A stretch of 64,000 bases of DNA from Trichormus sp. NMC-1 (GCF_001858025.1 NZ_LZQD01000002.1:218557-282556), one strand, 5' to 3'; counted from the first letter of the stretch, positions 19,101 to 27,082 are shown. The notes: generated by a model from the letters alone, not told the origin. Made by a program: numbers and translations.

Positions 19101-19148
19101 TACAGGTATTTGTGCCATCCACCATAAATGTTTGTACAGTTCCAGCAT
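16101..19148 (-). CDS. Large membrane protein with seven ~75-residue helical repeats, unknown function
   Basis: The 1015-aa protein has three or more N-terminal membrane segments (about residues 32-60, 92-118, 122-150) and a C-terminal one (about 990-1012). Between them are about seven related modules. The clearest follow the pattern YLRxTGKxELNPEGIxRDL, then RLxxFDRDTLVxLL and QDLSEEQVNxI. The modules end in predicted coiled helices, and the last part (RAERLQHEAQHRLEQVKHQ) is strongly coiled-coil. I do not recognise a characterised family. The layout suggests a membrane-anchored scaffold or stress-associated protein. An alternative start is the ATG at 19118 (MAQIPVN). Confidence 0.85.
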   Translation of the reverse strand: MLELYKHLWWMAQIPVNPANVTPAQASVLTSGPRFFVALISGVILAFAFQLVLTNLSVAAGISYLGHSSESDEIESFGGTIRKIGTGVGIWTLVTVTLALLIACFLAVKLSLLILDPSLGAILGLVIWGSYFLLLVWVSTTTVGSLIGSVVNTATSGFQAIMGTATAALGAKAVNQQVVATAEAAASAVRREFGSAITPANIHENIEDYIEKLRPPEIDISKIRGEFERLLNEPQFKAIANNPDLRNIDRQRFIDLVSSRTDLSKKEVNRIADALYKIWQQVVSTQAPSTDRVGELVDYLKSLPPGQTKTDELNAKLEQLIAETHATKEVEEKPGFIQQTLSALTGVVLGRADLSDLDVEKILRTFGNARQKVIQQVTEQPYSPIRADIENYLLNTYAWQLSQERIAQEFRDVIYDPAADPGTIRRELEKISRQDFVNILQQRGLLTQTQISHIADQLLAVRDNVLVTVTAQEEREIVQDLQRRVESYLLVTPKANLTPEGIERDFKPLLADSEADHETLSRRLAQVEREQMGEILLARNDIQERELDPILDELEIQRDRTLVESLGLAQQAQHQAETLWLNVESYLRNTGKEQLNPDAIRADLKRLLEDPQAGLAAIRWRLSRFDRDTVVQLLNQRQDLSEEQVNHILNAVEESWHSIRHTPQLVADKAKEQYDSVTTTIADYLRKTGKDELNPEGIQRDLTRLFENPQQGAVAIRRRLSHIDRDTLVKLLSQRQDLSEEQVNQIIDGVQTSIRNIVRAPRRLATRTQQSVQNFQAYLQEYLRLTGKEELNPEGIKRDLQLLLHDPRVGMESLSDRLAHFDRETIIALLKIREDITDEDAARIADNIVLVRDQFVEQVRGIQRRIQDVIEGVFATVRNYLNSLDRPELNYDGITRDLRQLFDDPQAGFDALRDRLSSFNRDTLVALLSSREDISEEDANRIVDQIERARNNVLQRAERLQHEAQHRLEQVKHQAQRQAEETRKAAANAAWWLFTTAVVSGIAAALGGAIAVVLV

Positions 19149-19668
19149 GATTTGTATTTCCTGCCTCTAATTAAATTTGAGAAATTTGAGAAATTTGAGA
19201 AATTTGAGAAATTAAAGATTTCGTTAGTATTTTTGGCAATATCCAACTCCTCTAGCTTTCAGAATCCAGGAATGTAGTTGATCCCCACATCCATCTAAGG
19301 TGGGAAAATCCTATATAACGTTAGACAGAAGTTGCGGATTTTAGATTATTAATTTGTGTTAAAATTATCGCTTTTTTAATATAAGTTTTGCTATTTATTT
19401 AGTTATATATTTTGAGTTTTTGCGGAACATAAATCATAGCTTAATTAGCTGGATTTACACTTATTTATAATCAATGGTTTTGTCAACCTCTCAGGGTGGA
19501 TTTGTCTGCATCAATACTTTTCTTATTATCTTCCACAAGTAGTGCCTCTAGTTTGTACCTCTAGGCATAAATAAATTTTGTGTACTAATGTTACCTTGAA
19601 GTTAAGCATTAAATTGTTGATGACAAAAAAGTCAAGACCTCAAACCCGCTTAATTTTGGAGGTAAAAA
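19149..19668. other. Intergenic region with a 10-bp tandem repeat, upstream of hli
   Basis: 520 bp without a gene. At about 19170-19214 the unit GAAATTTGAG is repeated about four and a half times. The AT-rich part from 19320 to 19660 probably carries the hli promoter and a long 5' leader. A ribosome-binding site (TTGGAGGTAAAAA) lies just before the hli start. No RNA gene was recognised. Confidence 0.65.
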
Positions 19669-19872
19669 ATGGAAACTCGCTCTTCTACTGATATACCAGC
19701 TGTTGCTAAAGCCTATAATGGCGTAGATCGTAATGCCTTTATCTTTGGCTGGAATCCCCAGGCCGAATTGTGGAATGGACGCTTGGCAATGATTGGATTT
19801 CTTGCCTATTTAGTGTGGGATTTATTCGGTTACAGTGTTCTCCGTGACGTGCTGCACATCATGAGATATTAG
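19669..19872 (+). CDS. High-light-inducible (Hlip/Scp) chlorophyll-binding protein
   Basis: This 67-aa single-helix protein has the chlorophyll a/b-binding signature NPQAELWNGRLAMIGFLAYL, including the conserved ExxNGRxAMxGF core that ligates chlorophyll. Hlips sit in the thylakoid membrane, associate with photosystem II assembly and chlorophyll synthase complexes, and dissipate excess energy under high light. The strong ribosome-binding site (GGAGG) supports this start. It is monocistronic by spacing. Confidence 0.95.
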   Translation: METRSSTDIPAVAKAYNGVDRNAFIFGWNPQAELWNGRLAMIGFLAYLVWDLFGYSVLRDVLHIMRY

Positions 19873-19942
19873 TTAAACTATAGGAATCCTAAATAATTTC
19901 TGAAAAATAAAATAGGACTCCTATAATTTAATAAGCTTGGTG

Positions 19943-20103
19943 TTATACCAATTCTCTATGAAGATGCGCCAAATTAGATAGGAAACGAACCGCGTTCGCG
20001 GTAGCTTCCCGTAGGGATAGGCGCGTTCGCGGTAGCGTTGCGTAGCAAAGAAAGAAATAAAAGATCAAAAAATTTGGCGCAGGCTCACAAAGAAATGGTA
20101 TTA
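19943..20103. repeat. MITE-like element with about 30-bp imperfect terminal inverted repeats
   Basis: The left end, TTATACCAATTCTCTATGAA plus GATGCGCCAAATT, is the imperfect inverse of the right end, AATTTGGCGCAGGCTCACAA plus AGAAATGGTATTA. About 100 bp lie between, including GCGTTCGCGGTAGC direct repeats (19994 and 20024). There is no coding capacity. It sits in the spacer between hli and the SLC13-type permease gene. Confidence 0.7.
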
Positions 20104-20117
20104 GCACCAACAACCTT

Positions 20118-20161
20118 AAACAGCGTAGGTTGAGTTAAGCAAAGCGAAACCCAACCTACAA
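20118..20161. repeat. Dispersed inverted repeat (GTAGGTTGAGTT ... AACCCAACCTAC)
   Basis: GTAGGTTGAGTT and AACCCAACCTAC form a near-perfect 12-bp stem around AAGCAAAGCGA. I take it for an interspersed hairpin repeat of a type common in cyanobacterial genomes. It has no coding capacity. Confidence 0.7.
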
Positions 20162-20280
20162 TTCTCTTTAACTGAATCCTATTTTCCTATAATTATCATT
20201 TAAACAATCCCTTTTTTATATTCTTGATTTAAAAGGGGTTTTTTATATAGCGTTTCCTAATCATATGAGGTAGATCATAG

Positions 20281-20322
20281 TCCCCTCCTCGCAAGCGGGG
20301 AGGGGGTTGGGGGTGGGGTTCT
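20281..20322. repeat. G-rich dispersed repeat, copy 1
   Basis: CCCCTCCTCGCAAGCGGGGA forms a small hairpin and runs into GGGGGTTGGGGGTGGGGT. A second copy with TCGCTTGCGGGG lies at 25459-25501. Both are in intergenic spacers of the riboswitch-controlled region. The run of G-tracts could also form a quadruplex (inference). Confidence 0.7.
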
Positions 20323-20362
20323 TTTATCTCACTCAACCGAGAATCGATATAATTTGCACAAC

Positions 20363-21700
20363 TTAAAGTAAAAAACGCACCAACACATACAAAGCCGAAG
20401 TCACAAGTTGCAGCAACATTACAGGAATACCGTAATGTAAAAAAGTCTTAAAGGAAATCCTTCTTCCATGCTGTTCAGAAATCCCCGCAGCAACAATATT
20501 AGAAGATGCACCTACTAGAGTTCCATTACCTCCCAATGTTGCACCAAACATCATCGCGTAAAACAGTGGTAAAACTTCCGGGGGGAACTGTCCTTGATAG
20601 TCTGAAGCTAAAACTTCTGCTGGTGCTAATCCTACATTGACAATATATTGTTTAAGTAAGGGAACCATCGCCACAACTAAAGGAATATTAGGAATAACGC
20701 TAGATAATATCCCCACCAAGAATAACAATACTAGGGAACCTAGGAGAATATTTTTCCCCAAAATCGTTCCTAAAATACCTGATAAACCTTGAATTACACC
20801 TGTTTTATCCAGTCCCCCAATTAGCACAAAGGTACTCATAAAAAATATTAAGGTACTCCAATCTACATCCCGCAATATGTTGTTGACAGTATCAATGCGG
20901 CTGTGATGAGATAATAATAAAGCTAAGGCAGCACCTAACAAAGCTACAGCAGCAGGTGAAATAGGTATTGGTAAGGATTCACCAATTACAAAAAATATCA
21001 ATACAAAACCTACAATCAATCCACCCACCATTAAAACTCGTGGATGATTGATTTGTGGATGTGGTAGTTCTGCTAAATCATCTAGTCTTGTATTCCAAAT
21101 TTTTCTAAATAAAAATGGTAATGCAACAATCACAGAGACAACAGCAAGTACACCTCCTAAACTCAAGTTCCATATATAATCTAGAAAGCTAATATTTACA
21201 GCATCACCAACAATAAAAGTGGCAGGATCTCCAACTAAGGTTAACAACCCAGCACTATTAGCAACAAATACCATTAAAATTAATAAAGGCACAAAATTGA
21301 CTCCTATTTCTTGTGCCATTGGTGGAATTAAAGGCGCTAACAACATCACTGTAGTGGCATTAGGTAAAACTGCACAAATTGGTGTTACTAATGCCACTAT
21401 ACCTAATAATAATTTCTTGCCACTACCTTGAGCAAGAATGACTATTTGTGTAGCTATATAACTGAAAATATTAGTCGGTTCAAATGCTCTTACTAATACC
21501 ATCACACCAAAAAATAAACCCAATGTTCCATGACTTTTGCCAATGTAACCAACAGCTTCTGGTAAAGTCATGATATTAGCAAAAACTAGTAACAATGCTC
21601 CCAATAAAGCCGCAATTGTCAGATGTACCCATTCCGTCATGATTAAAAAAATGACGGAAATAAATATGATTACACTAAAGACAGCTTGCCAGTTTTCCAC
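20363..21700 (-). CDS. SLC13 / ArsB / NhaD-type ion transporter permease
   Basis: This 445-aa protein has about eleven to twelve membrane segments. Conserved features of the ion-transporter superfamily are present in two inverted halves: LPNATTVMLLAPLIPPMAQE and NSAGLLTLVGDPATFIVGDA in the first, and SSVIPNIPLVVAMVPLL and GATLGGNGTLVGASSNIVAA in the second. Family members move anions (arsenite, dicarboxylates, sulfate) or Na+/H+; the substrate here cannot be read. The gene follows a universal stress protein gene by 114 bp on the same strand, and a c-di-AMP-type riboswitch precedes that pair. A role in ion homeostasis or osmoadaptation is inferred. Confidence 0.85.
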   Translation of the reverse strand: MENWQAVFSVIIFISVIFLIMTEWVHLTIAALLGALLLVFANIMTLPEAVGYIGKSHGTLGLFFGVMVLVRAFEPTNIFSYIATQIVILAQGSGKKLLLGIVALVTPICAVLPNATTVMLLAPLIPPMAQEIGVNFVPLLILMVFVANSAGLLTLVGDPATFIVGDAVNISFLDYIWNLSLGGVLAVVSVIVALPFLFRKIWNTRLDDLAELPHPQINHPRVLMVGGLIVGFVLIFFVIGESLPIPISPAAVALLGAALALLLSHHSRIDTVNNILRDVDWSTLIFFMSTFVLIGGLDKTGVIQGLSGILGTILGKNILLGSLVLLFLVGILSSVIPNIPLVVAMVPLLKQYIVNVGLAPAEVLASDYQGQFPPEVLPLFYAMMFGATLGGNGTLVGASSNIVAAGISEQHGRRISFKTFLHYGIPVMLLQLVTSALYVLVRFLL

Positions 21701-21814
21701 ACTCTAAACCTCAAAATATTACTGCTTGAATAGTAGCGAAAAAGCCACCTATACTTGAGGTGACTTTTCCATAATTTTAATTTAATTTCCCATCACTGTA
21801 ATTGAAAACAGCAA

Positions 21815-22474
21815 TTATTCATCAATACAACTGGGAATACCCAAGACAGCGCAGGGAAAATTATTACCAAGCGTCTTAATCATTGGATGATTGATGGATT
21901 TGCACCCTAAAAACAGAATATCAGCGGCTTCTGATTCAACAAATTTTTTAAGTTCTGCACCAATACTACCAAACCGCAGATGTGATTTAAATGATCCCTG
22001 CCATTCTTCAGCTAGAGTTTTTGCTTGCGAGAGAATTGTGTCTGCTTCTTGCAGAAAAGTTCTTGATTCTCTTTGTAGCTGTGGTAAACTTGCTGTTATT
22101 TTTGGTTGAGTTAATACCAACGTAACTGATTTTGATATATTGCTCACTGGACATTCTAATTGAGGCTGATTGTAAGCAACTTTGAAAATATCAAAATACT
22201 GATTTTTCAACCTTTCTTCTAATACATACACAGCGTGAACTGTAACTAGTGTGTTAGTAGCTAACCTCGTTTGGTGAGCAATCCAACAGGCAATATCTAG
22301 GGCTGTGTGACTCTGAGGGGAAGCATCATAGCCAACAATTAAATTAATGGAGTTGGCTATTTGATGTTGTTGAGAAACGAGTTTTTCAGGTTCTGGTAGC
22401 AATACCATTTGTTCGATTAGGTCATCACGACCCATAGCACTTTCTAAACGTGCTAACATTGGCTTAATTTTCAC
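21815..22474 (-). CDS. Universal stress protein (UspA fold)
   Basis: The chosen start is the GTG at 22474 (KIKPMLARLESAMGRDDLIE) because GGGAGAG lies about 11 bp upstream. The open frame extends further, to 22528, without a ribosome-binding site. The product of about 219 aa has the Usp core: INLIVGYDASPQSHTALDIA at the N-terminal strand and nucleotide-binding loop, then ADILFLGCKSINHPMIKTLG near the C-terminus. The classical GxxGHxxxxxxxxGS nucleotide motif is altered (GCKSINHP), so ATP binding is uncertain. A c-di-AMP-type riboswitch lies directly upstream, and the downstream gene is an ion permease. Confidence 0.85.
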   Translation of the reverse strand: MKIKPMLARLESAMGRDDLIEQMVLLPEPEKLVSQQHQIANSINLIVGYDASPQSHTALDIACWIAHQTRLATNTLVTVHAVYVLEERLKNQYFDIFKVAYNQPQLECPVSNISKSVTLVLTQPKITASLPQLQRESRTFLQEADTILSQAKTLAEEWQGSFKSHLRFGSIGAELKKFVESEAADILFLGCKSINHPMIKTLGNNFPCAVLGIPSCIDE

Positions 22475-22604
22475 AGTTTTAACTTCTCTCCCATGAAATG
22501 AGTGACGAATGAGAAGCAGGGTAAACAATGTTAGATTTTGGATTTTGGATTTTGGATTTTGGATTACCTATGAATCTAAAATCTCGAATCTAACATTGAT
22601 TCCG

Positions 22605-22770
22605 GAAACCCCAATCATAACTGGTATTACAGCCAAGGTTTTGGGGGTTCCTTCCATTGCCGACGGAGTTAGCTGACGGGCTAAGACTGGAAGGTGTCTC
22701 TCGTTAGATTAGCCCCAATTTTTGGTTCCTCCGCTTCAAATCCAGCTTTCATGAATTTGAATTAGGCTAC
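22605..22770 (-). promoter_or_regulatory. Candidate c-di-AMP riboswitch (ydaO/yuaA class), copy 2, upstream of usp-permease
   Basis: Read on the minus strand, the region has GGAGGAACCAAAAATTGGGG, then AGCCCGTCAGCTAACTCCGT followed by CGGC, which matches the most conserved segment of the ydaO class (GUCAGCUAAC-CGU-GGC). The expression platform may be the GGAACCCC ... GGGGTTTCC hairpin at about 22608-22655. It starts about 27 bp after the ABC ATPase stop, so it sits between two transcription units. Recognition is by motif and by similarity to copy 1 at 26511-26710, not by a covariance model. Confidence 0.8.
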
Positions 22771-22795
22771 CCACTAAAAACATAATAATACTATT

Positions 22796-23632
22796 TTATT
22801 CTTCTGAAGTAAAGTGGTGATCTAGAAAATTTAGAGCGTGGTTGCGGAGTTCAAAATATTCTTGAGAATTTCGGATCACACTTCGATCACGTGGACGCTG
22901 AAACGGAACTTTGAGAATTTCTCCGATTGTAGCAGATGGGCCATTGGTCATTAAGACAATCCGATCCGACATATAAATTGCTTCGTCTACGTCATGAGTA
23001 ATCATCATTACCGCTTGACGATGATTTTCCCAGATATCTAATACCTGACGCTGCAATTTACCACGAGTTAAAGCATCTAGTGCGCCAAAAGGTTCATCCA
23101 TTAATAACATTTTCGGACGAATTGCCAAAGCTCTAGCAATACCTACTCTTTGTTTCATACCTCCAGAAATTTCATCGGGATATTTATCGGCAGCCGATGT
23201 TAAGTTTACCATTGCCAAGTGTTCATTAACAATGCTAATTCTTTCGGCACGATTAGCATTTTTTAGCACTTCATCAACAGCTAAACGGATATTTTCGCGC
23301 ACCGTTAACCAAGGTAACAAGGAATAATTTTGAAATACCATCATTCTATCTGCACCTGGCTTGCGGATTTCTTTACCATCTAAACGTACTGAGCCAGATG
23401 TGGCTTTTTGAAACCCACCAATAATCTTCAGTAATGTTGATTTACCACAACCTGAATGACCAATTACAGAAATATACTCATCTTCACCAATCGTCAGATT
23501 AACACCATCTAAAACAACAGCATCTTCTTTGTCTGGTTTCGGGTAAGACTTCACCAAATTTTCAATTTCCAGAAATCCATGCTGGGGCTTAACTTCTTGA
23601 TAAGACTCGTTTGAAAAAGAGGTATATTGCAT
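22796..23632 (-). CDS. ABC transporter ATPase, nitrate/sulfonate/bicarbonate type (NrtD/SsuB-like)
   Basis: The 278-aa protein has all ABC motifs: Walker A GHSGCGKST, Q-loop MVFQNYSLLPWL, signature SGGMKQRVGIARAL, Walker B LLMDEPFGALD and the switch His in MITHDVDEA. The DRMMVFQNYSLLPWLTV segment is typical of the NrtC/NrtD/SsuB/TauB subfamily. It should power import with the permease (25566-26411) and lipid-anchored binding protein (23845-25287) encoded upstream on the same strand. The spacers between the genes are long (about 210-270 bp) and contain repeats. Confidence 0.92.
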   Translation of the reverse strand: MQYTSFSNESYQEVKPQHGFLEIENLVKSYPKPDKEDAVVLDGVNLTIGEDEYISVIGHSGCGKSTLLKIIGGFQKATSGSVRLDGKEIRKPGADRMMVFQNYSLLPWLTVRENIRLAVDEVLKNANRAERISIVNEHLAMVNLTSAADKYPDEISGGMKQRVGIARALAIRPKMLLMDEPFGALDALTRGKLQRQVLDIWENHRQAVMMITHDVDEAIYMSDRIVLMTNGPSATIGEILKVPFQRPRDRSVIRNSQEYFELRNHALNFLDHHFTSEE

Positions 23633-23689
23633 GATTAAATATTCCTGAATTAGTTAAATTTTTTGTACCTAAAAATCCCGGTAAGGGCG

Positions 23690-23840
23690 TATTGCAATAC
23701 GCCCCTACATTTTCTCGTTCCCATACAGAGTATGGGAATGAATTCTAGAAGGCTCTGCCTCTAAAGTCCCTAAAGGCGGAGCCTTTGTGATTGCATTCCC
23801 AGTCAGAGACTGGGAACGAGATAACGAGATAATATGCCCC
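23690..23840. repeat. Intergenic dispersed palindromes within the ABC importer locus
   Basis: The spacer holds GGGCGTATTGCAATACGCCC (a perfect palindrome at about 23685-23704). It also holds CTCGTTCCCA/TGGGAACGAG arms (about 23723 and 23811) around a smaller AAGGCTCTGCCT/AGGCGGAGCCTT hairpin. These are interspersed cyanobacterial repeats without coding potential. Confidence 0.65.
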
Positions 23841-23844
23841 TACA

Positions 23845-25287
23845 TTAGGACATAAAAATGCGAGTGTGAGCGTTAGCCCTGATGGCAAAACTATTGAGAT
23901 AACCTACAGGATCACTAGGATCAAAACCTTTTTTATCTATGAATACTTCAGGCGATTCAACCTTATAATCATCCTTGGGGCATTGAATTCCCATTTCCTC
24001 AGCTATATCTCGATATAAATCTGTTCGCCACCCTCTTTCGGCTATTTGATTGGCATTTTTGGGAATTTCTTTGATTTGTCCCCAACGGGCGGCTTGAGTC
24101 ATGAACCAAATACTTCGAGAACGCCATAAAAATGTCGAATGTTCTCCTGTTTCTTGGGGAATATTCTCAGGAATATCGTAGAAAATTGTGGTATCAGCAG
24201 CTTTAATAGTGCGGTCTTTACCGTCAAACCCACCATAGTTGTAATTGCCAATAATTCCCGGAGAAGTCAACTTAGTTATGGGCGCATCTTTTTGTTTGGG
24301 TTTTGCGCCAGTAAAGGATTTTTCTGTCATTAATTGTGCTACTTCTGGCCGATTTTCGGGTTTGCTGCAATACTGACAGGCTTCAATCATTGCTTTTACC
24401 AAAGAACGGTAAGTTTTGGGATAGTTAATGATGAAAGATTCCATTACTCCTAACAATCTGTCTGGGTGTCCTTGCCAAACTTCTTTACCTTGTGCAAATG
24501 TAAAACCGATACCTTCGTTACCTGTAATTGCTCTGCTGTTCCAAGGTTCGGCTACCATGTAAGCTTGCATTGCGCCAATTCTCATGTTTGTCACCATTTG
24601 CGGTGGGGAAACGATGATGACCCGAAATTCCTTAAAGGGGTCTATACCAGCAGCAGCGGATAAATAGCGGACAAAGTATTCATAAATAGCAGAACTCAAA
24701 ACTACCGCCCAAATTTTCTTTTCTGGGGGTTGTTGGTTGAAATAGCCGCGAAAATCTTTGCCAAAGGCTTCTAAAGCACCATCACCATATTTCTGCTGAT
24801 ATTCATACCAAGGACGGATGCCAAAGTCCCACATCTCTTTGTTCATGGTCATGGCGTTACCGTGACGGTGTATGGTCATAGCTGCACATAGGGGAGCATG
24901 ACGCGCACCTTCAGCGCCAATTCTGGCGTTGGTAACAGCACCGGAGACGACTGGTGCAGCATCAAGACGACCAAAAATTAAGCCGTCGCGGGAGTTTCCC
25001 CAACTAGCTTCGCGGTTGAGTTTGACATTTAAGCCATATTTGCGGAAGAAACCTTTTTTCCATGCGATCGCAAATGGCGCACAATCATTAACAGGAACAT
25101 AACCAACAGTAATATCGGGTTTCTCTAAATTTTGGGGTCTGACTAACGGTTCCACAGCAAAAGCTTCTTCTGTTAATCCTTTAACAGACTTATCTCCAGA
25201 AATAGCACAAGATGACAACGTTAAACCCGCAGTCGTTGCACCTATTCCCTTAATAAAATCTCTGCGAGTCCAATGATTTTCACTCAT
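23845..25287 (-). CDS. NrtA/CmpA-type ABC substrate-binding protein with Tat lipoprotein signal
   Basis: I chose the ATG at 25287 (MSENHWTRRDFIKGIGATT); a TTG at 25299 would add four residues. TRRDFIKG is a Tat twin-arginine motif, and LSSC shortly after is a lipobox, so the protein is probably exported folded and lipid-anchored. The mature part (about 480 aa total) resembles NrtA/CmpA-type nitrate/bicarbonate binding proteins: VGYVPVNDCAPFAIAWKKGF, APVVSGAVTNARIG, AYMVAEPWNSRAI. The substrate could be nitrate, nitrite, bicarbonate or another small anion or organic solute and cannot be settled here. It lies between the permease and ATPase genes. Confidence 0.9.
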   Translation of the reverse strand: MSENHWTRRDFIKGIGATTAGLTLSSCAISGDKSVKGLTEEAFAVEPLVRPQNLEKPDITVGYVPVNDCAPFAIAWKKGFFRKYGLNVKLNREASWGNSRDGLIFGRLDAAPVVSGAVTNARIGAEGARHAPLCAAMTIHRHGNAMTMNKEMWDFGIRPWYEYQQKYGDGALEAFGKDFRGYFNQQPPEKKIWAVVLSSAIYEYFVRYLSAAAGIDPFKEFRVIIVSPPQMVTNMRIGAMQAYMVAEPWNSRAITGNEGIGFTFAQGKEVWQGHPDRLLGVMESFIINYPKTYRSLVKAMIEACQYCSKPENRPEVAQLMTEKSFTGAKPKQKDAPITKLTSPGIIGNYNYGGFDGKDRTIKAADTTIFYDIPENIPQETGEHSTFLWRSRSIWFMTQAARWGQIKEIPKNANQIAERGWRTDLYRDIAEEMGIQCPKDDYKVESPEVFIDKKGFDPSDPVGYLNSFAIRANAHTRIFMS

Positions 25288-25458
25288 AATCGTATCCAAT
25301 TTTGGATTTTAGATTTTTCGCATTGCTGATTAATGGGATGATTTTTTCTCACGCAAAGACGCAAAAAGAAAAAGTTTTCCAAGTGAAATTTAATGATTTC
25401 ATCCTGTAATTATGCAACGCCAAACTCTTACAGCGGTTTCCGCTCTTATGAGGTACAT

Positions 25459-25501
25459 CTTAGCCCCCTCATCGCTTGCGGGGAGGGGGTTGGGGGTGGG
25501 G
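25459..25501. repeat. G-rich dispersed repeat, copy 2
   Basis: CCCCTCATCGCTTGCGGGGA followed by GGGGGTTGGGGGTGGGGT, nearly the same as 20281-20322 and in the same orientation, in the spacer between the permease and binding-protein genes. Confidence 0.7.
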
Positions 25502-25565
25502 TGCTTGTACCTCTTGACGCTGATTTCTCTCTGTGTCTCTGCGTCTGGAGCGTGAAATAAAATCA

Positions 25566-26411
25566 TCAACTTCCCGGACGATGAGTAACTAATTCTTGAA
25601 TTTTGCCCACAGCGTAATCTAAAACTAAGCCAGTTAATCCAATTACAAACACAGCCAGAAATACGGAACTAAGATTTAAACGACTCCATTCATCCCAGAC
25701 AAAAAAGCCGATTCCTACACCACCTGTGAGCATTTCTACGGCAACAATTACCAGCCAAGCAATGCCTAAACTAATTCGCAAACCTGTGAAAATATAAGGC
25801 AAACTGGCAGGCCAAATAATTTTGATAATCTGTCGCCACCGGGGCATTTCTAACACCCGCGCTACATCTAAATAATCTTTGGAAACGCTAGAAACTCCCA
25901 AGGCTGTATTAATAATAGTTGGCCAAAGGGAGGTAATGAAAATGACAAAAATAGCAGAAGGATCTGCTAAATTGAAAATAGCTAAAGAGATGGGTAACCA
26001 AGCTAAGGGTGAAACAGGTTTAAATATCTGAATAATGGGATTAAAAGCCAGCATTGCCGGTCTAGACATCCCAATCAAAAAGCCCAAGGGAATAGCGACT
26101 AACGCACCTAATCCAAAACCCAATAATACCCGGCGTAAACTCGCTAATAATAACCAACCTATTCCTAAGTTACCAGGACCTCTTTCATAGAAAGGATTTA
26201 AGATGTAGTCCAAATTTGCCATTAAAGCTTCTGGTGGTGTAGGCATCAATTCACGATTAGTAAGTGCTACCACCCACCAAAGTAAAATTATTCCCAAAAA
26301 ACCCACAGCAGGCAATAAGAATTCATCACGAAAAATGACAGGCTTTGCTTTTTTCCAAGCAAATTGTCCAGCAACGGCAATCGTTGCAGCTAAATTCAGT
26401 TGCAAAATCAT
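25566..26411 (-). CDS. ABC transporter permease, NrtB/SsuC-like
   Basis: This 281-aa membrane protein has six predicted segments. The EAA-type loop that contacts the ATPase reads DYLDVARVLEMPRWRQIIKIIWPASLPYIFTGLRIS, including the conserved A-x6-G-like turn before IIWPASLPYI. This is typical of the nitrate/sulfonate/bicarbonate importer family. It is the first gene of the minus-strand importer unit and lies about 100 bp downstream of a c-di-AMP-type riboswitch, which probably controls the whole unit. Confidence 0.92.
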   Translation of the reverse strand: MILQLNLAATIAVAGQFAWKKAKPVIFRDEFLLPAVGFLGIILLWWVVALTNRELMPTPPEALMANLDYILNPFYERGPGNLGIGWLLLASLRRVLLGFGLGALVAIPLGFLIGMSRPAMLAFNPIIQIFKPVSPLAWLPISLAIFNLADPSAIFVIFITSLWPTIINTALGVSSVSKDYLDVARVLEMPRWRQIIKIIWPASLPYIFTGLRISLGIAWLVIVAVEMLTGGVGIGFFVWDEWSRLNLSSVFLAVFVIGLTGLVLDYAVGKIQELVTHRPGS

Positions 26412-26510
26412 ATTCTAACCTCAACAGAGTTCAGCACACATACACTGAAACTGAGCAGTACCAGCCTTGGACACTGATGAGATCAAAACATTATCAAAAT
26501 GCTGTCTCTT

Positions 26511-26710
26511 CAGTCTCCTCTCAATGCCTACGAAGTTAGCTGACGGGCTAGGGCTGAGAGATGCCCCTCTTTCAGAATTAATGAGTTTTGAGTGCCGAAT
26601 TAAATATTGACTAATTCTTCACTTTTGACTCTTAACTGGTTACTTTCTGAGAGATACGCCCCACAATTTGGTTCCTCCGCTCCAGCGTTAAGCTAGTTGC
26701 TGGATTAGGC
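26511..26710 (-). promoter_or_regulatory. Candidate c-di-AMP riboswitch (ydaO/yuaA class), copy 1, upstream of the ABC importer
   Basis: On the minus strand the element shows GCGGAGGAACCAAATTGTGG, then GGCGTATCTCTCAG. A variable AT-rich insert of about 75 nt follows, then GGGGCATCTCTCAGCCC and TAGCCCGTCAGCTAACTTCG followed by TAGGCATTGAGAGG. The GTCAGCTAAC-TCGTAGGC block and paired CTCTCAG/CTGAGAG arms are the hallmarks of the ydaO/yuaA class that binds c-di-AMP. It is positioned as a 5' leader of the permease gene. The effect (probably shut-off by ligand) is inferred from the class. Confidence 0.85.
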
Positions 26711-27082
26711 TGACTTACTCTAAATATATAATCACTGCCACACAATAACATTAATGTACAGTAAAAGCATCTGTATTCATGATCAATATTATTGATTTAA
26801 CCACTTATTTTTCTTAAGTATCCTAGTTTTCAGTAATAATTCCCATCTATAAAATTGTCTTGTGAGTCAATCTCTACCTAGAGACATATATACAAGAGTA
26901 ACTATCAACAATTATGGATTTTATTTGGGTATGTTTGCTAATTTATTATCTTTATGGTGTAAAGTTTACTTTAAAGGCTGTAGATTGCAGGTTGGTTGCT
27001 ATCTAACAACTGTGATATAGGACTCCTATTTGAATTTTGAACAGAACTCCGTATACCTTGATTCCTTCTTCTCTGTTCCCTG
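26711..27082. other. Intergenic region upstream of the riboswitch
   Basis: About 370 AT-rich bp, likely holding the importer promoter on the minus strand. A 30-codon open frame at 26914-27006 on the plus strand (MDFIWVCLLIYYLYG) has no ribosome-binding site that I can see and is not called. Nothing else was recognised. Confidence 0.4.

Noticed and set aside
26914-27006. 30-codon membrane-like ORF (MDFIWVCLLIYYLYG)
   Set aside because: No ribosome-binding site, and it does not match the small photosystem or cytochrome subunits I know.
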